Assembly: GCF_026151205.1 (NCBI RefSeq)
Contig: NC_087075.1
Span: 7,892,858-7,956,857, forward strand
Direction: 5' to 3'
DNA from: Bolinopsis microptera
Lineage: Eukaryota > Ctenophora > Tentaculata > Lobata > Bolinopsidae
DNA length: 64,000 nucleotides
Of this stretch, positions 34,001 through 43,822 are shown one piece after another (position 1 is the stretch's first letter; each line of letters opens with the position of its first letter). The translations under genes and the position numbers were made by a program. The notes under the pieces are model-generated. The model was not told the origin of the DNA, ran no database searches, and saw nothing but the letters and a program-made list of their open reading frames with translations.

Positions 34001-36642
34001 ACTTAATTGATTAATCACTTAATTGATTTGTTGATTAATCACTTAATTGATTAATCATTTAATTGGTTAATCACTTAATTGATTAACCACCTAATTGATA
34101 AATCACTTAATTGTTTAATCACTTAATTGGTTAATGACCGACAGCACACTGACCTGGATTGAGGAGCCATGATGGAAGGAACAGCAGGGACCTGTCTCAG
34201 TGGAGGTGGTTCTAGGCTGGAAGGTTGAGGTTGCGAGGGTTGAGGCTGTGAGGTTGGAGGTTGTGACTGTGGGGGGAGTGTGGGGGTGAGGTTCTCGTCG
34301 TAAACTGGGGTGTCTTGCACTGGAGCCGCACCTGTGTTCAGAGATAAAGAGGTTAGATATGAGATCTCATAATGATATTGTTATGTGATAAAATGTTTGA
34401 AGAGTAAGATAATGAGTAAGATAGGAGAGGATAATAGATAACAATGTGTGGTTCACAGAGAGGAATAGATAAGAAACTTTGGAATGGGAGGGACAGCTAA
34501 AGATTTAACAAGAATGACAGATAACAAATCTACACAATAATATGTAGTATTTTATCTATTAATTTACCAGGAGGAAGTATCGGAATCTCGTCCGCCTCCT
34601 TCACGTTAGCGTACGACTCGTACTTATCTCCGCAGCTCATTATTCTGTACAATATGTCCTGTGTAACAGGACATGTGAAGTCTGCGTTTACTGCTGCACA
34701 TTCCACCTTGTGAATTAGTTATTGGTTAACTAATAATAATAATATGACTGATTCTCAGGAATTCGTATATTTTTAAGGTATTATATGTTTTAATTATCAA
34801 ACGAATGTGTGGATGGCCATGCATTTTATGGGGATGCCATAAAGAACAAGGTGCAACTGATGATAAGTGATAACCAAACCATATTTACAAATAATAATAC
34901 CGATTATCACTGTGTAATTATGCTGTCACCGCCTAGCCGTGCCCAGTGACAAAGCACGGTTTAAGGCCACCTAGGGTATGTAGATTCTCTCTACTCCTAA
35001 GAATCTAATAAGGCTTAAATCCGTCTGGATTTGGGCATATTGCATATTCTAAAACTCTAAAAGGATTAAGGTTTAATGCAGAATATTTGTCTTAGTCTTT
35101 ATATAAATTTGATTAGGACCCACATTCTCACGACAGGGCCAATATTGCCACGCACCGTTTTTATTGTAAACAATAAAGGTACACTTAACAAGCCGGTGGG
35201 CAGCGTGTAGAGTGAAAATGAGAAATACAGTAGAACCTCAATTTACTGCGGAGTTTGGGGAAGGAAAAATCAGGGTTTGCGGTAAATCGGGGTTTTACTG
35301 TACCAAAAGGAGAAAGGAAACTCCTAAAATCAAGCCCCCGGGTTTAACTCACCGAAAACTGGCTGGGAGTGGTGAGTCCAATAGGAGTCATGTGCTTGAT
35401 AACAGGTAAGAGAACAGAGAGCCGCTCATGAGGCACAACCTCTTTCTCCCCAATCTGACACCAGTCCAGGTCTTTAGTGTGTTCTGGTGGTTCGTGAGCA
35501 GGTTAGGAGAAAATCTATCAATATAATTACATTGAATTAATACTGATTGACAGATTGGTCAACAAGAATAGTAATTAAATTTTTATGCTATTTAGAAAAC
35601 TGTTGTTATTATTATGTTTATACACTTGCATAATTTTTGATGTAGACATCCATATTTACCGCACAATTTGGCGAAGGGAAAAAAGTACGGTAAATCGGTG
35701 ATCAGATTTATATGAATCTCAGTTGTATTATCATATTATACGTTTCACACAAATCATGCAGAAAACATTGTGCTAAATTTTCATACAAATACACACCTTC
35801 ATAATTACATTCAGGGTACATTGTGCTAAACATTGACAATCTTTCAATTAACAATCACTGATTGGGTCAGAATTGTAAATATTGAGAAGGACTAGCAAGC
35901 TATTACGAACATAGTTAATTAAGTATGCCTGTATCTTGTATCAAAAGTACATTATACAATTATAATCATCCAATAAACAGTGATTGATAGATGTGGATTC
36001 TGGTAGCAAGAAGGGCAATTATATTTATTAGACACGTGACAGTGATTCTGGGGTTTAACAGGGTTAATAGTGGAAGCTGATTGGTTAATAGCTGTCACGT
36101 GTTATAGTTCCCCACCAGACTCCACATCTACATTCTACAAGAGTGATTGACATGCCCGACGTGGTACCTGTCAATTACCTATGAACTTACGCATCATGGC
36201 CTGGCGTTTAGTAAAGTCCTCACTCCAGGTGGACCGCTTAGCTACCGAGCTAAACAGGAAGCGGTGGAACTGTGTTGACGTGCACGGCGAACTGGGGGGT
36301 TAAATTATTAATTGGTAATTATTAGTTAGAAATTGTGAAGCTGTAGGTTAATTTGTTGATTCAGCGATGTATTATTCTAATTTTACGTTTGTGGTTCGAC
36401 ACAGAGAAACACGAATCTTAATTTTAAGATTTTAACTTAGGTAGATTGTGGGTGTCTTTATAAATAAATAAATAAACGAATGAAACTAACTTGATTATTA
36501 ACAAATAAATAACTGAAACTAACTTGATAGGTCGTGTAACGTCCAGTGTCTTGCCTCGTCGGCTCTCCTCGCTGGATTGCCTCTCTGCGATCTCTCGCTT
36601 TAACTTGTCTTGGACTTCTGCCAACTTGTCAAACCTTATGTT
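19011..36642 (-). CDS. ARHGEF17: ARHGEF17/TEM4-like RhoGEF, post-DH region and C-terminal beta-propeller (23 exons seen)
   Basis: Exons (minus, 5' to 3'): 36642-36524, 36291-36191, 35483-35353, 34706-34568, 34331-34154, 33798-33614, 32939-32845, 32155-32066, 31842-31597, 31019-30910, 30678-~30570, 30362-30251, 30101-29995, 29788-29662, 29419-29348, 29132-28999, 28432-28371, 27812-27729, 27315-27167, 21340-21166, 20955-20866, 20601-20493, 19089-19011. Phases match at every junction except 30570/30362, which is unresolved. The second exon ('FHRFLFSSVAKRSTWSEDF') looks like the end of a PH domain. Exons 3-15 encode a Ser/Pro-rich linker. The last eight carry the propeller found in ARHGEF17, ARHGEF10 and JIP3/4: 'NTLWVGTQDARLLVY', 'SVFVGTSEGYIHVF', 'GGQMWCSCGCQIFVISPENV', 'SGVWLAIRNSPVIRLFHAKT', 'LEDYDISTVVHHLF', 'VRVTALLASSSTGALWIG'. 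'WCSCGCQIFVISP' and 'GVRFL' favour ARHGEF17. Its role would be activating Rho GTPases at the actin cytoskeleton. The catalytic DH domain was not found in the window; an assembly gap lies just upstream. Confidence 0.8.
19174..20086 (+). CDS. Secreted protein of unknown family, nested in a RhoGEF intron
   Basis: Two exons, 19174-19531 and 19662-20086, join in phase 1 across a 130-bp GT...AG intron ('aaggag|gtggaagg...tttcag|tgaga') to 260 codons plus stop. A hydrophobic stretch ('VLLLALLIAGPACSL') about 21 residues after the first Met looks like a signal peptide. The true start may be an internal codon or an unseen 5' exon. Exon 2 holds 'GDLAFNWVYTDNGHRIVLTG', 'GLGNHFGCNPLTGKE' and a Cys-containing 'IQNCPYPSCNFH'. 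I do not recognise the family. The gene lies wholly in the intron between exons 20601-20493 and 19089-19011 of the opposite-strand RhoGEF gene. A clean frame across the splice and the signal sequence argue for a live gene. Confidence 0.65.
20408..20479. repeat. (gataataa)-type 10-bp tandem repeat
   Basis: Eight or so copies of 'gataataaga' end 14 bp before a RhoGEF splice donor at 20492. Confidence 0.9.
20610..20850. repeat. Tandem CACGTGAC / TGACGTCA repeat cluster
   Basis: Units of ~17-23 bp ('accacgtgacgtcacaacaa') are repeated inside an 264-bp RhoGEF intron. Each carries an E-box-type CACGTG fused to a CRE-type ACGTCA. It may be regulatory or merely a minisatellite. Confidence 0.7.
21341..22131. 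other. Start of the large RhoGEF intron, with 'aagtgcttaagt' motifs
   Basis: Contains short tandem 'atttatcaagtgacgtcatc' repeats (21360-21420). It also contains the first inverted-orientation copies of the 'TTTTCTGACAAAAGTGCTTA' motif (about 21455, 21617 and 21780-21840) that recur on the other side of the DUF7869 pseudogene. Confidence 0.55.
22132..22794 (+). pseudogene. DUF7869-type transposon-associated protein, three in-frame stops
   Basis: One reading frame runs from ATG 22132 to TGA 22794 and holds the hallmarks of a repetitive-element protein seen in many invertebrate genomes: 'VLLLPHMPEYEEAIF', 'IWADNCSAQNKCWTLFTALC', 'VKYLEPVHTFMSADSFHHKV', 'YKDFVQAVEQ'. Stops interrupt it at 22186 (TAA), about 22350 (TAG) and about 22655 (TAA), with no frameshift. 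This looks like point-mutation decay of a recently dead copy. It lies in the RhoGEF intron on the opposite strand and is bracketed by oppositely oriented 'AAGCACTTTTGTCAGAAAA' motifs that may be parts of the element's ends. Confidence 0.75.
23285..23700. repeat. ~180-bp tandem duplication with 'ttaagcacttttctcag' motif
   Basis: Two full copies (about 23306-23485 and 23486-23664) plus the start of a third. Each begins 'gatgtggctgtacttaagca' and includes 'caaccaatgtttcatcacaa'. A further isolated motif lies at 23884-23905. Confidence 0.85.
24224..26452 (-). CDS. Secreted right-handed beta-helix (pectin-lyase-fold) protein, intronless
   Basis: 742 codons in a single exon. An N-terminal signal peptide ('MIFLNAFIIVLAINSASTA') precedes the start of a parallel beta-helix: 'FYADSNRNVSSARDGSWSKP', 'HIREGIYREEIVLSG', 'PIVIRGYGKERPTLDG'. 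Repeating short strands with Asn/Gly turns follow through about residue 600. About 120 residues in is 'MMTNARWPNANW', typical of beta-helix polysaccharide-acting proteins. The last ~70 residues ('HHVYLGTTKAGV', 'VGVKYFWRVDAE', 'IKGDVWEFITV') resemble a C-terminal beta-sandwich common in bacterial secreted enzymes. Many N-glycosylation sequons fit secretion. The likely role is carbohydrate binding or cleavage, substrate unknown. The gene sits on the same strand inside the 5.8-kb RhoGEF intron. Confidence 0.88.
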   Translation of the reverse strand: MIFLNAFIIVLAINSASTAIFYADSNRNVSSARDGSWSKPFENVTDCVGSLKNPGDECHIREGIYREEIVLSGLKGTAEKPIVIRGYGKERPTLDGTVEISPENGEWQRDGEIYFGKINQTIWQLFFDDLMMTNARWPNANWSDKTVFDGRNHWAKTSSGSIRGKIINRGDSLKDSDKNMTGAMAVMNIGSWNTFVAPVELHTPGQNFFAYHDTFGKIHFQPKHSQYFIESKLDLLDVPEEWFFDKDTSMLHFIPPKGKNFSSGTKLRGKVQTYALTLSDSQHVVLKNLDFFGTTLKGTSTLTDTYIDQIRFDSLNFLYPCASKRMLLEKSVTECTNLMGRRGRLGRYKPTDIWGSFTFFNNTFHGADGPALSYEGSRVTLENNLFEYNDWTSANSLVGEGGHGTTQIFSIHDTYIRNTFRYNGESHGLRPGLQSNATLNRVVGQCWGHQANDGAGIQVTKNWQSQTTVARNWVHDSSEWGVRFDGQPPRVGDHGTLSQNVLFRVGSGGAQVKGDYHVVLDNLAFDSLDGDTRTFPECSLCVWKTVRANPIEINNHSTVVGNLADSANGGKVFKNGSKVRPISVWPLHGSNVTGNIVNTDIKSLLHDPDNYDFRPLHENITAGPYPYSTNLTTYWIPGRQLYKASSPVPPQHAHHVLASHRDALMWLNAHTCETHHVYLGTTKAGVLAADYASVEFIGTVLAGGNIVYLKKKLEVGVKYFWRVDAECGVDVIKGDVWEFITV
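26575..26865. repeat. Three tandem 97-bp repeats upstream of the beta-helix gene
   Basis: Units start 'aacgcgtttctgagatattt' and end 'tatgagaattcaattt'. Copies begin at 26575, 26672 and 26769 and differ by only a few bases. They lie 120-410 bp upstream of the beta-helix start codon and may act as promoter elements. Confidence 0.92.
27900..28200. repeat. G-rich dispersed repeat in a RhoGEF intron
   Basis: Contains 'aggggggcgccaa' motifs repeated four times between about 27945 and 28185 and is bounded by 'gtggcgcaac' and its reverse 'gttacgccac'. These could be the terminal inverted repeats of a ~290-bp non-autonomous element. Confidence 0.5.
31029..31097. repeat. Two adjacent perfect palindromes (24 bp and 46 bp)
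   Basis: 31029-31052 is 'agaaagcttatatataagctttct' in sense (12-bp arms). 31052-31097 has 23-bp perfect arms starting 'ttgatcagctgagaagaagt' with no loop. Both lie just upstream of a RhoGEF splice acceptor (exon 31019-30910). Confidence 0.95.
31391..31452. repeat. Poly-G / poly-C inverted tract
   Basis: A G14 run followed ~25 bp later by C-runs totalling ~30 bases, within a RhoGEF intron. It can form a strong hairpin, and the exact length is likely unreliable in the assembly. Confidence 0.8.
32190..32612. repeat. 12-bp minisatellite 'gtttggggatta' in a RhoGEF intron
   Basis: About 35 copies with regular GGGGAATA variants, ending ~35 bp upstream of the acceptor of exon 32155-32066. On the transcribed (minus) strand each unit reads CTAATCCCCAAA. 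Long open frames through it (NPQT, ISLG repeats) are not genes. Confidence 0.95.
33890..34137. repeat. 16-bp tandem repeat 'cacttaattgattaat'
   Basis: About 15 units with small variants, almost filling the 355-bp RhoGEF intron between exons 34331-34154 and 33798-33614 and starting 16 bp from the splice donor. Confidence 0.92.
36032..36102. mobile_element. 71-bp MITE-like element with CACGTGACAG termini
   Basis: Terminal inverted repeats 'acacgtgacag' and 'ctgtcacgtgt' enclose 'tgattctgg' to 'gaagctgattgg'. A second, truncated copy lies at 41256-41308. Confidence 0.55.
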
Positions 36643-36845
36643 CTGAAACATACCTATAGTTTGCTCATTCATAAATATTTCCTATAGTTACTTGAATTTT
36701 TTTACTGACGTACGATTTCGCTTTAAAACAACATTGAGGTTCGTTTATAATTGAATTTTTTAAACATATCAGAAAGTTTCTGGTAAGAATTCGCTATTAC
36801 TCGCCACAATTACAGACATAAAAAGATAAAAGGAGTTATAATATT

Positions 36846-36945
36846 NNNNNNNNNNNNNNNNNNNNNNNNNNNNNNNNNNNNNNNNNNNNNNNNNNNNNNN
36901 NNNNNNNNNNNNNNNNNNNNNNNNNNNNNNNNNNNNNNNNNNNNN
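36846..36945. other. Assembly gap (100 N)
   Basis: Exactly 100 N, the conventional placeholder for a gap of unknown size. It lies ~200 bp upstream of the first recognised RhoGEF exon, so missing DH/PH exons could lie inside or beyond it. Confidence 1.
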
Positions 36946-38440
36946 ATCTCAACAATATAAAATTGAAGTATTAGAAATGGCACTATACTATTATACAACA
37001 CTTTCCTGTACTGTATTGAACAATATTAAATTAAATTAAGCCAGAGAAGGCATGAACTTCAGAAAAGGACAATACATTAACCGTACAAAAACTTAAATGA
37101 GTTTCAGGGAAGTATTACTGAAATTTTACGGTAGCGCTCGATTTTTCTCAAAAATTTTCAAAGTGCTCGGCACCGCGAAACATTTTTTTCGCTTTCGAAA
37201 CATTTTTTGACGCTGAAAAACTATCAAATAGTATTATTGAACAGTATTTTAACACTTTTTGGGCAACAATATTTCATTGTGGATGTACAAACAGCCAAAA
37301 AAATTTAGCGCGCAAAATAACATTTTTTTAGGAGGTTTTTTATTTTGAACAGGTTAACTGGTTTTTTTTGTAGCGCGATGCGTTACTGTGCCGCGCCGAG
37401 CTGCCATGAATTGACATCGTCAAATATTAAGTTTTTAGTGTTTATTATATGTTATATTGGTATAAGCTAGTTCGGCAAATTAAAATGTATTTGAAACCAA
37501 AATATTTAAGCTTTTCTACTGAATTAATTTATTGAATTTTCTCAAAAACCACAAAAAATGGCAATTTTTGGGGCTAAAATGTAAATACCGAGTTTTTTAA
37601 AATTTATTAAAACCAGGTTAATTCCATAATCAATCATTTTAATTACTTAAATTACTTCCCACTATATTATGTGTCACAAATCAATTCAGAGGCCGAAAAT
37701 ACGTTTTTAAAGACATGTCTGATGTTTCTGGTCAGTCCCCGGTGTATCGAGCAAAAAATCCCCACTACATATAACTTGACATACGTTGCATGCCACTTTT
37801 CGCGCGCGAAGCGCAGTTTTTACTAACAACTAATTAGCCACATTGCATAGCAGGTTAGGTACACAATTATTATGTTTTTCGTGAAATTAAGCAGCTTTTT
37901 ATTTTAATACACCTATTAAATGTCTTTTCATAGTTCACATAAATTCATATCTTTATATTAATAATTGACAATATATCGTTTTTCTTTATTATGTATTATT
38001 GAAGGCACTAATTGTAATTTGGTGCGCGGCGTGATACGGCGCGGCGTGCTCTGCTCTACTTCTGATGATAAGCTAAACTTAAAAACTGGGTTTTGTCACA
38101 TATAAATTGTATCGCGCTTTCCAGTAAATTATTAACATATGGAGCGATATTTCTTTAACATACTGCATGCCCACTGTTCAGAACCAAATCCGTTTGCAAA
38201 TCAGAACTGTGGTTACCAATTAAGATTTTTTAACAGTTTGCCAGGACGCTCTTTCACAATTCTTAAAACTTTTCAGGCTGTGTATGAATCAGCAATCCCT
38301 GCCGAGGAAATCACTTTAATTTATCTACTTTAATTTGAACAATATAGCTTTTCCGATGACTATTTAGTTGTGAGATGATTTAGTTTACGTGGGTTGAACT
38401 AACGTTTTGATCCTAGTAGAGAACAGCTTCTTATATAAGA
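36946..38440. other. Intergenic, no gene recognised
   Basis: AT-rich, with one family 2 MITE copy (about 37371-37424, 'gtagcgcgatgcgttactgt' to 'ttgacatcgtcaa'). Exons for the missing 5' part of the RhoGEF gene were looked for and not found. Confidence 0.4.
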
Positions 38441-38870
38441 CAGCATCTTGTGTAGGATAGCATCTCGCACAGGACAACTTCGTGTGTAGGATAAAATCTC
38501 ACACAGGACAACTTCGTGTCCAGGATAGAATCTCGCACAGGACAACTTCGTGTGTAGGATAGAATCTCGCACAGGACAACTCCGTTCGTAGGATAGAATC
38601 TCACACAGGACAACTTCGTGTGTAGGATAGAATCTCGCACAGGACAACTTCGTGTGTAGGATAGAATCTCGCACAGGACAACTTCGTGTGTAGGATAGAA
38701 TCTCGCACAGGACAACTTCGTGTGTAGGATAGAATCTCGCACAGGACAACTCCGTTCGTAGGATAGAATCTCACACAGGACAACTTCGTGTGTATGATAG
38801 AATCTCGCACAGGACAACTTCGTGTGTAGGATAGAATCTCGCACAGGACAACTTCGTGTGTAGGATAGAC
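38440..38870. repeat. 34-bp minisatellite
   Basis: About 12 units of 'gtgtaggatagaatctcgca' plus 'caggacaacttc'. Variants 'tccgttcgta' recur twice 170 bp apart, implying a higher-order period of five units. All frames are open, giving repeat-peptide artefacts. A lone inverted copy lies at 39188-39240. Confidence 0.95.
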
Positions 38871-40185
38871 TCTAGAGAAGGAAAACATAGCATGTGTTGA
38901 AAGGACCAACGCACGTTCGTGATGATATAGGTACAAATTGGCAGCGCTGCATTATCTATAATCTATATAAGTGACAACCTGGTAATACATCCTGTCATTT
39001 CCTCGCTTGGCGCTTCAAAACATCCCCCACGATATCCAAATATGGCCTTATGGGTAGGGAGGGGTATATAATGCAGTTGTTCAAGTAAATCTAAATTACG
39101 AGACATTTCAAAGGTATACGTATGAGTGTGTGTTGTCGTGGAGTGGTTTAGTAAGCCGGCCTCTTCGCATTGTCTACAAAATAACCACACCAAGTTGTCC
39201 TGTGTGAGATTCTATCCTACACACCAAGTTGTCCTGTCAGTGTTTTAACCGGGAATATAAGGAAACTGTAAGTCGAGCAGATGGATTTATTTGTACGCAA
39301 TATCTATGTGTAAAGTTTCGCACGGAAGGGGGAAAAGGTCTTAGAATAGGTAATCTAGCTTACGTAACATGTAATATGTGGACGATCGCTTAGTTTAGAA
39401 CAGACTCAAAAGAAACTGCAGATCCTGTCTGTCCTAAGTAACCAAGGAAACTACCGATTAGATCCTACACCTTAAAGATCAAACTAATGACATCGAAAAC
39501 GTTATGTACACACTTTATTTCTAGTCTTGAATATGATACATAATTAAAGAATGTCCTTACTTATTAGATAAATGTCATTAAGGCTAAGCACCTCTGATTG
39601 GAAGCTCAATTCGTTAAATTACAATAAACTGAATTGTAAACATTTTATGTGTAAAGTTTAAAAATATTCCAGAAAAATGTAAGAGTAAATATACGTACTC
39701 CCGGCAATAATTTTTCTACTGAGTTCTTATACACTTTACAGTATATTCTTATTCAGATTACAGTCTATTCTTTAAACCGATCTTAAGATAAACAGTAACA
39801 TTCCTTAGCCAACATCTACTCAATAATGAGTAAAATGGTACACATCAGGTATAGACTGTTGAATTGGAAGTGCTGCTAATTGCTAATGATTTCACGCCTC
39901 CCCGCAATGACAGAGCGCTTACGTTTACAAAGTACCTGACCACATTGTGACGCACGTGCGCTAGATACATTAGAGATTCTATTAATAGATTACACGTCAG
40001 TATAGCAGTCTGCATGCTCTCTCTCTCTCCCTCCCTGCAGTGTAGTTATACACTCGTTAGCAATAAGTGCAGAGTCGCAGAGAGCTGACTTTACTCCCTA
40101 TTACATACTAAACTTGCTCTCAAGTACACATTATTGTAGCAACCTTTCTCCTCATCCCATATCCTGTAGACTGCAGAAAGCTGAG
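38871..40185. other. Intergenic, no gene recognised
   Basis: Contains the inverted stray unit of the 34-bp minisatellite (39188-39240) and otherwise AT-rich unique sequence. A minus-strand open stretch at 39193-38963 is not supported by motifs. Confidence 0.35.
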
Positions 40186-40186
40186 T

Positions 40187-40338
40187 CTGTGAGTGTAGAG
40201 TGCTGAGTGCAGAGTGCAGAGTGCTGAGTGCAGAATGCTGAGTGCAGAGTGCAGAGTGCTGAGTGCTGAGTACAGAGTGCAGAGTGCTGAGTGCTGAGTA
40301 CAGAGTACAGAGTGCAGAGTGCTGAGTGCTGACTACAC
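40187..40338. repeat. 'gagtgctgagtgcagagtgc' minisatellite
   Basis: Alternating 7-bp units GAGTGCT/GAGTGCA/GAGTACA, about 20 copies. Confidence 0.92.
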
Positions 40339-40949
40339 GCACTTCTATGCTAAACTTGCACTTCATGTAGCATTTATCTGTTTATCTCATACCGTACGTG
40401 GCACTACACTCCTACATCTGTGACAGGGACCAATACAGAACAATACCTAACTACCAACACCAATCTCTTAAAGTGACATCTTCACGTATAATTCACATCA
40501 GCCATATCAGTCATCTTTAAGTACAGGATAATCTTCACACGGAACCCGACTAAATGGCCGGGTATATGACCCTCTTAAATGATAACAACAACTTGCACTT
40601 TCCAGCACAGTTTATATCCTTATCTCCCGTCTACTAACATGAGTGCTTAATACTACAATTAGTATAGAGTATATATACAGTGTAGAGTGTGTGTGTTTGT
40701 AGTTGGGAGAATTTGTGTAAAGTTTAATTTAGTCCTTCAACATACTAACCCCTCATAACTCTATATACTGTTGTATATTAAGATGCAATGAAACTATCGG
40801 GCCACGATGCATGGGGACTTGCCACTCCATGGCAACATTAAAATATATTGACTCTGTTACATCGTTTCCTGTCAATATAAAACTCCGTTACAAATTGAAC
40901 TGGGATCTGGCAATACTACACCTTAGATCAATAAAATATTATAAAGTAA

Positions 40950-41245
40950 TGTGGGTTCTGTTGGGGGCCGGGGTGGGGGTGGGGGAGGTGAGGGGGAGGT
41001 GAGGGGGTTCTGTTGGGGGCCGGGGTGGGGGAGGTGTGGGGGAGGTGAGGGGGTTCTGTTGGGGGCCGGGGTGGGGGAGGTGTGGGGGAGGTGAGGGGGA
41101 GGTGAGGGGGAGGTGAGGGGCCGGGGTGGGGGAGGTGAGGGGGAGGTGAGGGGGTTCTGTTGGGGGCCGGGGTGGGGGAGGTGTGGGGGAGGTGAGGGGG
41201 TTCTGTTGGGGGCCGGGGTGGGGGAGGGGGAGGTGAGCTGTGAGG
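40950..41245. repeat. G-rich minisatellite 'gggggaggtgaggggg'
   Basis: Composite repeat of GGGGGAGGTG blocks and 'ttctgttgggggccgg' spacers. The plus strand has dozens of G-runs of 4-5 (G-quadruplex potential). Proline-rich open frames on the minus strand are artefacts. Confidence 0.93.
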
Positions 41246-43822
41246 GATAATGGTTGACACGTGACAGTGATTCTTGGGTTTGATTGGTCAATAGTGGAAG
41301 CTGATTATATCTATAATAATGTATAATAATATTGTAGTAATAACCTAAAAAAAACGATAAACTGTACGTGCCCGCTTTAAGTGTTAACTAGGTATTTGCA
41401 GTGGTATTTGCAGTGTTTAGTAGGGAGCATCACAGCTCTCAGTAGTCAGCACTGTTGAAAACTCACGCTCGAGATCTAAGAGGTATTAGGACGGCTTGGT
41501 CCGTTCTCTGTGTGTGTTGAAATAGTGATGTAATTGTGATGATGTAATTGTGATGACACTACCCTCCACAACATCTTTAGTCCATAACCAATTGAGAGCT
41601 GGGCCAGATGGCGACTACATTCACTACCATATTAATGAAGGAGCACATGTTTTAATAGCAAGTGACGTATATTCACTACCATTTGATCACCTATTCTGTT
41701 CAGCATTCTTTTTTCAGGTACTGGCCGTTTGAGAGGGGTGGAAACTTCTGGAAAGAAGTATAGTTTTACTGACATGGTTCATTAAAAGTAGATTTCCGAT
41801 TTCCACCAGATGCAACCACTATCTTAGTCTACTCATCCTTAAAATGAAGTTGCGGCTGGTCATCTAATTAAAATACACATAAAATTGAGAAAAGGGCATG
41901 AAATTAAATTACCGAAGACAATTAGCCATGTGGTGAACCATCTGGGAAACCTAATTAAAATACACATAAAATTGAGAAAAGGGCGTGAAATTAAATTCCC
42001 GGAGGAACACCTCTCCACAATTAGCCATGTGGTGAACCATCTGGGAAACCTAAGAACTTGTCTAGTCGACTCTTGAAGTTCTTCGTCAGCCAATACCAGT
42101 GTGGGAATTGTTGACGCGGAATACTTACACCACTTGATAGTGAGGAGGAATACCGTCAGGAGGAGGAATAAAGGAATAACCACATTAACCAGGAGGAATA
42201 CCGTCAGATCCACCAATTATAGCCGGGGAAGAGGGACGCATATAAAAGCAAATTGTCCGAATACCTGCATTGCATTGAGTCATTAGCTTATTTAAGTTAA
42301 TTGTCCAACTATTATGCACAGTTCTGGTGGTTTTTCAGGGTATTGATTTTCATATTTTTGAAAAGAGAGGGGGGAATAAAAAGTTGATTTCATGAATACA
42401 TTTTTATGTTTACGAGAAAATCTTTGAAATGAGAGCGAATGACTGAACGGAATTTAATTTAACAGACTTTAAGGATTGAAACGAGCTCGCACCCTGTTGT
42501 GCGAACCCTAGGGCGAGGAAGGTTTGTGTTCAATAAGTATAAATAGTTAAGAAAATGGGAAATTCTTTCTTTGAGCTGGAAGAGTTTAAGAAATAGATTC
42601 CATACTTGGTCCTAAGACCTAAGTTACTTTCGGGTGGCTATCTAGATTCAAAAGTTGGAACTTATTAGTTATATTGCTGTATCACTATGTACTTTAACGA
42701 AAAAAAAATCGACTTTTGAAAAATATAAAATACATCAGCACAAAAGCGCAATAGATTGATGGAACAGAGGACATTATAATACATAAATATACATAATTCT
42801 ACGATAAAAAAGAATAATTTAGATTTTACATAATAAGTACATTAAAAACAGCTATACAACAACTAAGATCACAAATATAAAATCGGTTTTGCCCGTTAAC
42901 AACCTAACATAAATTAGTGAATATTGCAACATAATCTACATAATATCTTAATATTTACATCTGAACACCATCTATGATATAGATATCATTTTAATTCTAG
43001 AGGTTAATTTTGAAATTATCCAAGGAGCGAATAGCACGTTATCGCCATTTACAGTGAATACCCAAGGTTTTATAATGAATGCGGAGATAATCCCTTTCAC
43101 ACTACATGAGTTCACAACCAAAATATATAGGGAGGCCGACAAAAGGGGACCGACGATTATCAGGGCCGGTCAGATCATATCACCAATTACTACTACTTTT
43201 TGTACTTGAAAAGGTCTCCTCCTAGTCGTTGGAGTGGCCTGCACCACATAGTAACTCCTTTTACAGTTTTACCGGTGTATTAAACCTCTTTAATGTCATA
43301 GCTGTACATTAAGAAGTAAACATGATCTGACTGCTCTTCAAATATATAAGAAAGAATATTAATAGGGATAAAGAGATAAAGCGTATAGCACTTGTCAAAA
43401 CGGATATTTGATTAGGTTTTTATGTGTATCGAAATAAAAGGTTAAAACCGCCACAATTCTATGACAAGATGATTTAATTCAACATATTCTGTTGAATGTG
43501 AATTTCAAGATTAATGTACATTGTACCGAAATAGTTAGCGGCTTTTAGAAAGCGGCTTGTGATAAATTATTGAGAAAAAAGGGCTGCTCCATTAGTTGGG
43601 AACCCAGTCCCTGATAATTAATCTATAACTGCTAATTAATTAACAAAACTTAACAAATATTTTACTCTATAGTTAATAGCCCCAGAGGAGAAGTACATGT
43701 TTATATTCTTGATTTGTATACAAAATACCTAGACTTCAACAAATATGACTCAATTCTCAATCAGTTTACATGAGCAACCATATCGCAAACTTTATGAAAG
43801 TGACTGTTCTCATAAAATCTCG
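41246..43822. other. Intergenic; small tandem duplications only
   Basis: A ~100-bp block ('acacataaaattgagaaaag' to 'gaaccatctgggaaacc') is duplicated at 41873-41951 and 41957-42051, and 'aggaggaataccgtcag' is repeated at 42145-42207. The 118-residue open frame on the minus strand over these duplications is not recognised. The remainder is AT-rich without coding signal. Confidence 0.4.

Noticed and set aside
38440..38870. Possible CRISPR array (regular 34-bp repeats)
   Set aside because: Repeats are contiguous with no unique spacers, and the genome is eukaryotic.
38399..38936. Three overlapping repeat-rich open frames (LSCARFYPTHEV)
   Set aside because: Same 34-bp minisatellite read in all three frames; no splice or start context.
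40923..41291. Proline-rich 110-122-residue frames on the minus strand
   Set aside because: G-rich minisatellite artefact in two frames.
41860..42216. 118-residue minus-strand frame with hydrophobic start
   Set aside because: Covers two tandem DNA duplications, so repeats of the peptide follow the DNA; no homologous motif and no consistent exon structure.
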